Positions 54,453 through 62,587 of a stretch of 64,000 nucleotides of DNA are shown in pieces. This DNA comes from CAZOLI01 sp964580675 (GTDB lineage Bacteria; Planctomycetota; MHYJ01; CAYXQY01). The DNA lies in the NCBI GenBank assembly GCA_964580675.1, contig CAZOLI010000001.1, forward strand, positions 62,001 to 126,000. The letters are read 5' to 3'. The notes beneath the pieces are model-generated. The model had not been told where the DNA came from. It saw only the letters and a program-made list of their open reading frames with translations, and did not search any database. How positions within the stretch are numbered: the first letter of the stretch is position 1; the number at the start of each line of letters is the position of its first letter. The position numbers were made by a program, and so were the translations under genes.

Positions 54453-56138
54453 TTATTTCGGCTTCAGCGGTCCACCGCGCTTGTCGGTAATCCAGGATGT
54501 GGTTAAGTACGCCGTGTATTTCACGCCCGGAAGCCCGGTCATATCCTGCAGGGCTTCATCATAATGAACGGAAACATTCGGCTGCATCTTGGTGATGTCA
54601 CCGGCGATGGCCGCCCCGTACAATTCACCACCGTCGCTTCCTTTGGGCTTAAATTGTGCCTCTGCCTTCGGGGCCCACAGCAATCCTTTCATCTCCCACA
54701 TCGGCTGAGCGTTAAACGTTCCGTCCTTTCCGCCTTTCCGGCCCAGATAGACCTGCATGTTCTCGGCAGAATCATTTGGATCGTTATTCGTAATGGTTGT
54801 TTTGGGCCCCAGATCAATTTCTTCCTCCACGTAGATTTTCACTTTTCCTCCCGAAGTGTCGGCATCCAGGGTAAAGTCCGATGACGTCGTGAAGCTTTCG
54901 TCCACGACAATGGTGGCGGGACCTTTTACTTTTAAGGTATCCCCTCCTCCACCACTTCCTTTTCCCTTTCCTTTCCCCCCCCCACCGCCACCACCACCCT
55001 GGGTGATATTGTCAAAGTGGTACGTACCGGATCCCAGAGTCGTGGTACCGGAAACGGTTAAATCTCCTGCTGATGGCCCTGCTGACGGAAACTTGGCCTT
55101 TTGATACTTCTCCTCCTGGGATAATTTTGTCGTACTGCCGGAGACGTTCCCCTTAATCGTCTTCGAGTCACCCGGATCCGGTCCGTATTTTGCGTCTCCG
55201 TAAATGTCATTATTGGGCTTGACGGTCAGGTTATTATTCGTTCCCAGACCAAAATTTTCCCCCGCGTGATCCCCCGATTTCTGCGACGAATATGATCCCT
55301 TTCGGCTGTCGTAACTATCCATTGGTCCGCCAACTTTACTGGGTTTGACCGTTAGACTCCCGTCCGAAAACAGGCCGTAATCTACGGACGGAGACGTGGG
55401 AGATTTGTCCGTGTGCAGAAAGGCGATTTTTTCAATGGTATAATTCCCGTAAGCCGCCTCCACCTTCAGCGTGAAAATCCGGTTGCCGTCCTCCGACATC
55501 CTCTCAACCTCCGGTCCCTGCTCCTTCGGCTCGTCCACCTGACCATCACCATCATTGTCAACACCGTCGATACCGGTGGTCGATGTTTCGTCCACCATCC
55601 CATCCTGATCCTCGTCAATTCCCAGGGCCCCTATTTTCGGTGTGGTTGAGGACCATTCCTGAATCTCCACCCGAAATATTCCTCCTTCGTAGGTCGGACC
55701 CGGTTGCGGATCATTCGGATCTTCAAGGGGATTGTCCTCTCCGGGTTCATCGATCAGTGGATTACCCGCCGCGTCGGTGTCATCATCATTATTCAAACCA
55801 TCCTGTTCCGGGTGTCCCAGCATCTCGGGCCCCGTATCGGATGTTATGTGTCCCCTGTTCGCACTGGTAATCGTTATTGAATTCCCGTGCAACGAACCGG
55901 GAGTGGAAAAATTGTCGAGCAAACCATTGTTGAGCTCCGCCATCGCAAGCGAAACGGCGGAATCGGCCACCTGATCCGCATTTTCCTTCCGGCTGCTGTC
56001 GGCCTGTTGCTCCATGTTCCGCCTCGCCCGGTCCAGCACAAACGCCGACATGCCCGCAATAACAAACACAATAATGGTAACGGTTATGAGCATGGTGCCT
56101 CGCTCGCCACGGGACGCTCCGGAATATGTTTTTCTCAT
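54453..56138 (-). CDS. PilX-like pilin-type protein with Ca-binding-type repeats
   Basis: A 561-residue protein. From ATG 56138 it has RGERGTMLITVTIIVFVIAGMSAFVLDRARRNMEQQ, the short basic leader and hydrophobic helix of the PilX/type IV minor pilin N-terminal family (written here in pieces: the helix covers about 14-36). About residues 110-205 contain acidic Asp/Asn loops (DNDGDGQVDE, DEDQDGMVDE) like thrombospondin type 3 or EF-hand calcium loops. A Gly/Lys-rich run lies near 390-405. The C-terminal third (YLGRKGGKDGTF, LLWAPKAEAQFKPKG) is beta-rich and resembles a DUF7305-type PilX domain. It is a plausible surface tip or minor pilin. An upstream GTG at 56168 is less likely. Confidence 0.72.
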   Translation of the reverse strand: MRKTYSGASRGERGTMLITVTIIVFVIAGMSAFVLDRARRNMEQQADSSRKENADQVADSAVSLAMAELNNGLLDNFSTPGSLHGNSITITSANRGHITSDTGPEMLGHPEQDGLNNDDDTDAAGNPLIDEPGEDNPLEDPNDPQPGPTYEGGIFRVEIQEWSSTTPKIGALGIDEDQDGMVDETSTTGIDGVDNDGDGQVDEPKEQGPEVERMSEDGNRIFTLKVEAAYGNYTIEKIAFLHTDKSPTSPSVDYGLFSDGSLTVKPSKVGGPMDSYDSRKGSYSSQKSGDHAGENFGLGTNNNLTVKPNNDIYGDAKYGPDPGDSKTIKGNVSGSTTKLSQEEKYQKAKFPSAGPSAGDLTVSGTTTLGSGTYHFDNITQGGGGGGGGKGKGKGSGGGGDTLKVKGPATIVVDESFTTSSDFTLDADTSGGKVKIYVEEEIDLGPKTTITNNDPNDSAENMQVYLGRKGGKDGTFNAQPMWEMKGLLWAPKAEAQFKPKGSDGGELYGAAIAGDITKMQPNVSVHYDEALQDMTGLPGVKYTAYLTTSWITDKRGGPLKPK

Positions 56139-56398
56139 AAATACTGTTGCCTTTAAATACGTGATCACATTATGGCAGGTTCATGCTTTCTTTACTGGTT
56201 ATTAAACGCAAATTCCGTACCATAGATAAATAATTAACTAAAGTATATAACTAAACAGATATTTATGTATATATTATAAGAATCACACCGAATTGGCAAC
56301 GCTTTTTGTCAGATTGACCGTCGCTAATTGTCATGTTCTGGCACAACCGTTCGGCTCCGAACCATCTCCTCCGGTCAACGTTTCGAGAACTGAACCAT
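56139..56398 (-). promoter_or_regulatory. AT-rich promoter region of the PilX-like gene
   Basis: The stretch 56200-56280 is almost all A and T and contains a perfect TATAAT on the minus strand (56273-56278). TTGCCA lies 15 bases before it, a slightly short spacer; TTGCCA with TAATAT gives 17. A ribosome-binding-like AAAGG is 11 bases before the ATG at 56138. Assignment by inspection only. Confidence 0.4.
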
Positions 56399-57469
56399 CT
56401 ACGAGGTGATGGAGACATCTGCCGAACCTCTGTGCCGGCCATTGTATCCGATTACGAAAAACAGGAGAAAAAGAAAGGCGGCCAGCAACACCGGCTCATA
56501 AAAGGTAACAAATCGCCAGGCCGCGGTGAGAACCCCGATATGCTCGCCGGTAACCAACCCCCCAAACATCAGGAGAAACAGGGCCTCGGCTCCCCCCAAC
56601 CCACCCGGTGTCGGAACCAGCACCGTTCCCCCCATAACAAGAACCTGAAGAAGAAACACATAAAAAGGACTCGCTGAAATTCCGAGCCCCTTCAAAAGAA
56701 CATAGGCCATTCCAAACCAGCACGTCCAGTGTATCAACGCAAGGAGAACGGTAAACGCAAATCTGGATTTCCCGTGGCGAATGATCAAACCCAGAGCGGA
56801 GCGGATCCGCGAACAGGTATCGAATAATTTGTCGCGCAGTTTTTGGTAGTACGGCAGCCGGGAAAGGAGCCTGTCCAGCAAGGTTCGAAAATACCAGAGC
56901 AACAATCCGACGAAGAAAAGAACCGGAAGGACCAGCAGGTACAGGAAAGAATCACCGGCACCTTGAACATGGCTTACCAGTTTGAATAATGGTTCCGGAG
57001 GAGCAACAACCACCGCCACCAGAAGCCCGACGATAAACAATACCCCGTCCTCAATGGACCCGATCAGCGAGAGTGTCACGGCACGGGCCGGCTTTACCCC
57101 ATTTTTTACGAGCAAACCCACTTTGACCGGGCCGCCCCCAAGCACCGTCGGACTTATGGCCCGACCGAGGGTTGTTCCCAGGGCAACGCGAAACAACGAA
57201 CAGACCGAGATGGAACGGTGAAAGAACGATGTCCAGATCTTCATCCGCAGGACATGTGTTCCCCACGGTACCAGCGCCATCGCCATTGCTCCAAGAAGAT
57301 ACGGGGTTTGTATGGAACCCAATCCTCCGAATGCCACCCGATCCGATAAAAACAGGGTCAGCCCAACGTTCAATAAAACACCGGCGGGTATCAGAACGAA
57401 CAGAGCGCGAAACAAATGACGGGACAATGGCCGGTCTCCCCTGTTCATTTTTTCTTCACGGTTTCGCAT
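56399..57469 (-). CDS. LPG_synthase_TM-type (flippase-like) membrane protein
   Basis: A 356-residue protein with about eight membrane helices, of the lysylphosphatidylglycerol synthase transmembrane family, also seen in UPF0104 proteins. SLIGSIEDGVLFIVGLLVAV, VLGGGPVKVGLLVK and the C-terminal VPTPGGLGGAEALFLLMF are characteristic. These proteins are thought to move lipids or act on isoprenoid or phospholipid substrates. The start at 57469 follows AGGA by six bases; a longer form from 57541 adds 24 unconvincing residues. It follows a GT4 glycosyltransferase gene by 74 bases, so the pair may serve one envelope glycolipid. Confidence 0.83.
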   Translation of the reverse strand: MRNREEKMNRGDRPLSRHLFRALFVLIPAGVLLNVGLTLFLSDRVAFGGLGSIQTPYLLGAMAMALVPWGTHVLRMKIWTSFFHRSISVCSLFRVALGTTLGRAISPTVLGGGPVKVGLLVKNGVKPARAVTLSLIGSIEDGVLFIVGLLVAVVVAPPEPLFKLVSHVQGAGDSFLYLLVLPVLFFVGLLLWYFRTLLDRLLSRLPYYQKLRDKLFDTCSRIRSALGLIIRHGKSRFAFTVLLALIHWTCWFGMAYVLLKGLGISASPFYVFLLQVLVMGGTVLVPTPGGLGGAEALFLLMFGGLVTGEHIGVLTAAWRFVTFYEPVLLAAFLFLLFFVIGYNGRHRGSADVSITS

Positions 57470-57543
57470 ACTTTTTCCTGTTTTTTTACATTCATTACCT
57501 TGAGCGACCGCAGCCGGAAATACAGCGGACGGCCCGTCCATCT

Positions 57544-58752
57544 CTACCCGGCCTGACGATTCTCCCTGTACCTATTTCCGCATTCATTTAGCCGGTTCCC
57601 CTCGCGAAAACACTCGTTTCTGGCCGTCCTGCTGTCCCCGGTGAGCTGTTTGTAATTGGTCATTAAAAATTGGTGTATCTGATCCCAGGATTGATTTCTC
57701 GCAAATTGAAGAGCCTCCTGACTCATTCGTATGCGAAGTGGCCATCTACGGGCGCACATCTCCACGTGTTTTGTAAAATCTTCGGGATCATCCGGTCGGG
57801 TCAGGAAACCGGTTCGGCCGTTCTTTACCAGGTTCACAACCCCCCCGCTGTTCGCCACCACGGACGGCAGTCCGGAAGCGGCTGCCTCCAGTACCACGTT
57901 TCCGAAGGTTTCGGAGGTGGACGGAAACACGAACACATCAGCCGAAGCATACCAGCGGGATAATGCCTTTCCCTGCAGAAACCCGGGGAACGCCGCCTCC
58001 GGCAACTTCTTTTCCAGCTTGTCCCGTAATGGACCGTCCCCCACAACGGCAAGACGGTGATCCGTGTTGGTCGACTGTAGCCTACGATGCATCTCCACCA
58101 ACATCTGAAGATTTTTTTCCGGTGCGAGCCGTCCCACGAAAAGAAGAATCGGCTCTTTCTCGTTCCGCAGACGACGACGCAGAGACCGGGACCGAAACGC
58201 TGGCGTAAATCGATCCGTTTCCACCCCTCGCCGCCAGATCCGAAGTCCCTGAAAACCTCTTTCCTCAAGCAATTGTTTCGTCCGGCGGCAGGGGACCAGA
58301 ACCGCGTCAAATTTGTTGTAAAAATACCGGAGGTACCGCCACGTGGCCGGTTTCATGAACCCGGCCCCATACTGTTTCAGGTACGAAGCAAAATGGGTAT
58401 GGTATGCCGCAACAGCGGGCAATCCCCTCGTTTTTGCGTATCGGAGACCTCGCCACCCGGACGGGGTCGGACTTGAGACGTGGACAAGATCCGGATGAAA
58501 ACGATCGAGTTCTCTCCGGATGTCCTGAAAAAACGGAAGCGAAAGCCGGTACGACGAATATCCCGGTACGGACACGGAACGAATCTGGGTGACCTGGTGT
58601 TCCCAGGGAACTGTCTTTCCGGGTTTAAACGGGGAGAACATTCGGAACGATACGTTCTCCTTTTGATACAGAAAATCTCCGAGATGCCGGTACACGTGCG
58701 CAACGCCATCCGTGTTTGGTGGAAGGCTTTCGACAAAATATGCGATGTTCAT
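57544..58752 (-). CDS. GT4 family glycosyltransferase
   Basis: A 402-residue GT-B enzyme that transfers a sugar from an NDP- or polyprenyl-linked donor. The N-terminal domain opens MNIAYFVESLPPNTDGVAHV, and the C-terminal domain has ILLFVGRLAPEKNLQMLVE and PSTSETFGNVVLEAAASGLP with the conserved E..F....EA. The start at 58752 is fixed by GGAGG eight bases upstream; a start five codons earlier would consume that sequence. It is the first gene of the pair with the flippase-like protein. Acceptor and sugar cannot be inferred. Confidence 0.88.
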   Translation of the reverse strand: MNIAYFVESLPPNTDGVAHVYRHLGDFLYQKENVSFRMFSPFKPGKTVPWEHQVTQIRSVSVPGYSSYRLSLPFFQDIRRELDRFHPDLVHVSSPTPSGWRGLRYAKTRGLPAVAAYHTHFASYLKQYGAGFMKPATWRYLRYFYNKFDAVLVPCRRTKQLLEERGFQGLRIWRRGVETDRFTPAFRSRSLRRRLRNEKEPILLFVGRLAPEKNLQMLVEMHRRLQSTNTDHRLAVVGDGPLRDKLEKKLPEAAFPGFLQGKALSRWYASADVFVFPSTSETFGNVVLEAAASGLPSVVANSGGVVNLVKNGRTGFLTRPDDPEDFTKHVEMCARRWPLRIRMSQEALQFARNQSWDQIHQFLMTNYKQLTGDSRTARNECFREGNRLNECGNRYRENRQAG

Positions 58753-59143
58753 TCCTGTTACCTCCAATTGGATCTACCCAAAAGAACGTGAAAGCAGGTT
58801 CGGATTTTCTTCGCCGCCAAACTCACAACGGATCCTGTTCGGAGTAAACCGCAACCGCTATGCCACAGCTCTTTCCTCCGTTTGCATCGATACGAGACCG
58901 TCATCGCTTTTACGGCGAACATGCCGGGAAACCCGGCAAAAAGGAGGGAATAAAGGAAGGATATAATAGGAAGACAGAACGTCGGCGGAGGCAGAATCCG
59001 ACCGGCTAATTCCAGCAGACGTCCCTGCGGGAAGACATGGTTTTTTATGCAGCGAATTCTTTCCTATACGCCCCGTTGTATCCGTTACGGTTTCGCGTTA
59101 AAAAACATTCGAAGAGACATTCGGAAAAAAGGAGTGAAATGTG
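58753..59143. other. Intergenic region with perfect hairpin
   Basis: This gap lies between the divergent glycosyltransferase and DNA-glycosylase genes. A perfect inverted repeat TGCCGGG-AAA-CCCGGCA occupies 58922-58938; it lacks a T-run on either strand, so it is unlikely to be a terminator. TATAAT occurs at 58962-58967 without a matching -35. A ribosome binding site AAGGAG at 59129-59134 serves the next gene. Frames in the gap have no family resemblance. Confidence 0.4.
58922..58938. repeat. Perfect 7-bp stem-loop
   Basis: TGCCGGG and CCCGGCA pair perfectly across an AAA loop. It sits in the divergent intergenic region and may be a protein-binding site, an RNA structure of a leader, or chance. 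No T-run follows, arguing against a terminator. Confidence 0.5.
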
Positions 59144-59473
59144 ATGAGAATCTGGGATCTGCCGCCGGACGTATTGTGCCGGGAACACCTTCTGGGCGAA
59201 CACCGGGAACTGCACGCGATCTGGTCCATTCTCACAGAGGACAAAAGTGGTTATAATCGACATCCGGAAGTGTGCCGGTGGCGTGGGAAACGAAACGCTC
59301 TGTTTCAGCGCCACGAACAGCAGGTGGAGGAAATGAAAAATCGAGGTTATAATCACAATTCACCGCTTGATACCGCCAGTGCAACGGGCAAAGAGACCCA
59401 GGAAGAGTTCGTGGATTTACCGGAAGAACAGGAATCCATTCTCCGCGAAAAGGACTGTCCCTGTCTTCTGTAA
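59144..59473 (+). CDS. Pyrimidine-dimer DNA glycosylase, T4 endonuclease V-like
   Basis: A 109-residue protein. MRIWDLPPDVLCREHLLGEHRELHAIWSIL covers the conserved N-terminal half (in pieces: H15, R21 and E22 align with the T4 enzyme's H16, R22 and E23). RHPEVCRWRGK and MKNRGYNHNSPLD complete the Pyr_excise-family pattern. T4 endonuclease V removes cyclobutane dimers using its N-terminal amine as nucleophile and E23. AAGGAG lies 9 bases before the ATG at 59144; a GTG one codon earlier is possible. The C-terminal third (Glu-rich, ending CPCLL) is more variable. Confidence 0.85.
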   Translation: MRIWDLPPDVLCREHLLGEHRELHAIWSILTEDKSGYNRHPEVCRWRGKRNALFQRHEQQVEEMKNRGYNHNSPLDTASATGKETQEEFVDLPEEQESILREKDCPCLL

Positions 59474-59746
59474 CCTCATCCGCCGGAAAACGAGTTCGCC
59501 CCCGTGAAACCGTCGTTCGAGAAAACCGAACGTCCGTGAATACGTTATGAACTACCCCTCTTATAGAGGAACGCAGGACGATGCCCTCCCACCCCACGGG
59601 AAGAACACGGTTTTCGTTGCTCCAATCAACGGGAGGTATGCGAACGATCCGACGCCCGAAAACATAAAATATGCTTACCTCAAAAAAGTTTTGACACCCC
59701 AGAGCTATGGGAGAAACACACTCAGCAATGCGTGGAAGAAATGACC

Positions 59747-60166
59747 ATGAACCGCGTGACCATTGAACTTCCCGAAACCTTTTCTTTCGAAACCCAACTC
59801 CGTCTTCGTGTGGACGATTTAAATTACGGAGGACATCTGGCAAATGAATCTGTACTGATCCTCGCGCACGAAGCCCGGCTCCGGTTTCTTGAAGAACATG
59901 ATCTTTCCGAGAGAAACGCGGCCGGGGCATCATTAATCATGGTGGACGCAGCAGTTCAATATGAAACGGAAGGGTACCGGGGGGAAATGATTCAGGTTGC
60001 AGTTGAACCGGATGGTTTTTCAAGGGTTGGGTTTGACCTGTATTACCGGATGACAAAAGAAGACGGAAACCGGCTGGCCTCCGCAAAAACCGGAATGGTC
60101 TGTTACAGCTACAAAAACGAGGAGGTTCTGACCATGCCGGATCCGTTACGGGAAAAACTCTCCTGA
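59747..60166 (+). CDS. Hotdog-fold thioesterase
   Basis: A 139-residue protein with the 4HBT-type hotdog pattern: RVDDLNYGGHLANESVLILAHEARLRFL, then IMVDAAVQYETEGYRGEMIQV. The Asp-Leu-Asn-Tyr-Gly-x-His segment lies where YbgC-type thioesterases have their catalytic Asp. It probably hydrolyses an acyl-CoA or acyl-carrier thioester; the substrate is unknown. ATG 59747 has GGAAG eight bases upstream; ATG 59741 and GTG 59732 are alternatives that add two to five residues. Confidence 0.82.
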   Translation: MNRVTIELPETFSFETQLRLRVDDLNYGGHLANESVLILAHEARLRFLEEHDLSERNAAGASLIMVDAAVQYETEGYRGEMIQVAVEPDGFSRVGFDLYYRMTKEDGNRLASAKTGMVCYSYKNEEVLTMPDPLREKLS

Positions 60167-60390
60167 GAAACGAATTTGTACGGAAATTTTAATTCTTCCG
60201 GTCGGACAGTATAATAATTGTTGGAAAAGAATATGGATGCAATTGCTGGATAGCAGATTTTTCCGCCCCATCGAGGTTGCTCACCGGTGACCTCCCATCC
60301 TGGTCATCGAACGCCTGTGGCCCTGTGTCGAGAAGCAGGAACCCGAAAGGGAACCGTTTGCCTTCAGATCGGGTTTAAGAGGTTGGATCC

Positions 60391-62448
60391 ATGGACCAGG
60401 TACCGATTCAGGTTGAAACATTGGACGGAGAGGTCAAACGAACCGGCCGGTGGAACACCAATCAGCCATGTCTCAAAATCGGACGATCTCCCGGGTGCCA
60501 CATTGTTCTCGATGATCCAGATCTCCAACCAATTCACTGCCGGGTAAAAACCACCGGCAACGACTTCTTCACAATTACCCTCCTCGGCGGTCCCAAATCG
60601 CGGGCGGCGGGAGGGGCCGACCGTAAAACGGTACAGTTCGGAGAAACCGTCCGAATCGGTTCCCACCTCCTTCGATTCGGAGATGCGTCGGGATCAACCG
60701 CCCGAAACCCACAATCCAGCGGAATATTCCATGATGTACTCCATCGATACGGAAAGGGGACGACGTTATTTGTGATCTCACTTCTCCTGCATCTGCTCCT
60801 CCTGAACATTGTTCTCTGGCGGAAGAAGCCTCAGAAGGAAACTTCGATAGAAACCGTTCTTTCCACACCGAAAACAACTCTTGAAACCAGACAGAGCAAG
60901 GAACAATCCGGAGAGAAATCCTCTTCCGGAATGAACCAGAAAGAGCAATCCGGACCGGATCAACAAGAACGGCAAAACGAAAACAAACCGGCGGATGCCC
61001 GGGACGGAAACGACCAACCCACCCCGGAAAAAACCCAGGAAAACAAGAAACGTTCGGAAGAGTCCATTGGTTTAAAACAATCGGGAGGATCCGAAACACA
61101 GGACTCCGGTAAAGGACGGGCCGGAACCGGCAACGGAGGTCGTTCTGGCTCCGGCTCCGGCAGCACATTTTTTGGAGCAACCAGTGCGGGAATAAGAGCC
61201 AAACAGGTGGTGTTTGTCATCGATACCTCGGGGAGCATGGACGGCCAAATGAGTTTCCGGAACCGGTTAAGCGATATCGACCTTCCCGCGCAAACCACCC
61301 GGCTGAACGTCGTCAAAGCGGCTCTAAAAAACGTGGTAACAAACCTGGAAAAAGATCAAAATTTCAACCTTATCTTTTTCAGCCACCGCATACGTACCTG
61401 GCGTGACGGCGGGCTCGTCCGCGCGACCCGCGAGAACCGGCAGAGCGCCAAACAATTCATCGATCGCCAGAGCCCCGGGGGCAAGACATACATCTACCGG
61501 GCGCTGAAAAAAGCGTTCAACAGAATCAAACGGGAGAATGCGAAAAAGAATAATGGGCGAAGCGTTATATATTTCCTCTCCGACGGGGAACCAACAAAGG
61601 AACATCCTCAAGAAATAAAAAAGATTATCACCAGAAAGGCCAGCAATCACCGTATCAAAATCAACGCCATTGGAATAAATCAACAAGTACGAATGTTCAT
61701 GAAACAAATGGCCGAGAAAACGGGGGGATATCACATAAACTACGGGTGTTCCTCTGATTATATGGAAAAACAACGCGGGTTAACGAGATTTCGTGTCAAG
61801 ATACGCTCCGGGGAACTCACATTTCAGCAGGCCATGAACATCCTGGATCGCGTCGAATCAAAACCGAATTCAACCCCGAGGCAGCTTGCAAACTGGCTTA
61901 AGAGGCATCTTTTTAACACTCTGGACGAACCGCCGAAGGACCCCCGATCCCGTTTTTACTTAAAACTGCTGACAACGCGATATCCGGATCAAATCGATCA
62001 GACCGAATTGAAGAAAACGTATATGCTAAAACGGATTGGAAAGTTCGTTCAAACCAGAACCCCCGAACTCGACCGTCTGGATCATCTTCTCAAAGAACTT
62101 ATCACGGATCCCGAAACGTACGAGGAGATTGGACGAGAGATGATCGAGTGGACGGAATACCTCGCCAGTCGGGAAAACACGAAGAAGACCCGAAAAGAGT
62201 TACTCAAACTGACGTATAAACACTTTTCCGGCACCGCAACAGAAGAACGGGCAAGAATGGAACTGGCCCGGCTCCGGAATGATCCGGCGCAGGGAAAACT
62301 CAACATGGCGATCAATTACCGGAAGAATGGACTTCCGGGCAAAGCAAAAGAACTTTTGCGGGATATCGTGAAGAACAGCGAATCCCAAATACTGAAAAAG
62401 AAAGCAAAAAAACAGCTAAAATCGATTCGCAAGTCATCTTCCCAATAG
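60391..62448 (+). CDS. FHA-TM-vWA protein (first of tandem pair)
   Basis: A 685-residue protein. An N-terminal FHA-like domain (about 5-105) has LKIGRSPGCHIVLDD and PIHCRV, preceded by TGRWNT, a motif shared with its neighbour. A membrane helix at about 125-145 (LFVISLLLHLLLLNIVLW) follows, so FHA is inside. A long Glu/Lys/Gln/Gly linker (150-260) leads to a vWA domain with intact MIDAS: D278-T-S-G-S and, later, GGKTY and SDGEPT. The C-terminal 200 residues are helical and contain TPR-like repeats. vWA domains bind metal-dependent protein ligands. The gene is in tandem with a paralogue and no MoxR ATPase is seen. Confidence 0.8.
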   Translation: MDQVPIQVETLDGEVKRTGRWNTNQPCLKIGRSPGCHIVLDDPDLQPIHCRVKTTGNDFFTITLLGGPKSRAAGGADRKTVQFGETVRIGSHLLRFGDASGSTARNPQSSGIFHDVLHRYGKGTTLFVISLLLHLLLLNIVLWRKKPQKETSIETVLSTPKTTLETRQSKEQSGEKSSSGMNQKEQSGPDQQERQNENKPADARDGNDQPTPEKTQENKKRSEESIGLKQSGGSETQDSGKGRAGTGNGGRSGSGSGSTFFGATSAGIRAKQVVFVIDTSGSMDGQMSFRNRLSDIDLPAQTTRLNVVKAALKNVVTNLEKDQNFNLIFFSHRIRTWRDGGLVRATRENRQSAKQFIDRQSPGGKTYIYRALKKAFNRIKRENAKKNNGRSVIYFLSDGEPTKEHPQEIKKIITRKASNHRIKINAIGINQQVRMFMKQMAEKTGGYHINYGCSSDYMEKQRGLTRFRVKIRSGELTFQQAMNILDRVESKPNSTPRQLANWLKRHLFNTLDEPPKDPRSRFYLKLLTTRYPDQIDQTELKKTYMLKRIGKFVQTRTPELDRLDHLLKELITDPETYEEIGREMIEWTEYLASRENTKKTRKELLKLTYKHFSGTATEERARMELARLRNDPAQGKLNMAINYRKNGLPGKAKELLRDIVKNSESQILKKKAKKQLKSIRKSSSQ

Positions 62449-62587
62449 GGCCAGTTTCCCTGTTTGTATGAGTTGAAAACCTCGAAATTTTTGAAAATGA
62501 CGGTCTTATGCTGTCAAATAACCATGGGCCGTCCTGGAAGTTGGCGACGTTGCCATTAACCTTACACCGGAAAAGGCAAAGGAACTG

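Noticed and set aside
54198..54506. A 102-residue plus-strand frame that partly overlaps the end of the PilX-like gene
   Set aside because: It begins with a GTG, has no ribosome binding site, no recognised family and composition typical of an antisense shadow and GC-rich spacer.
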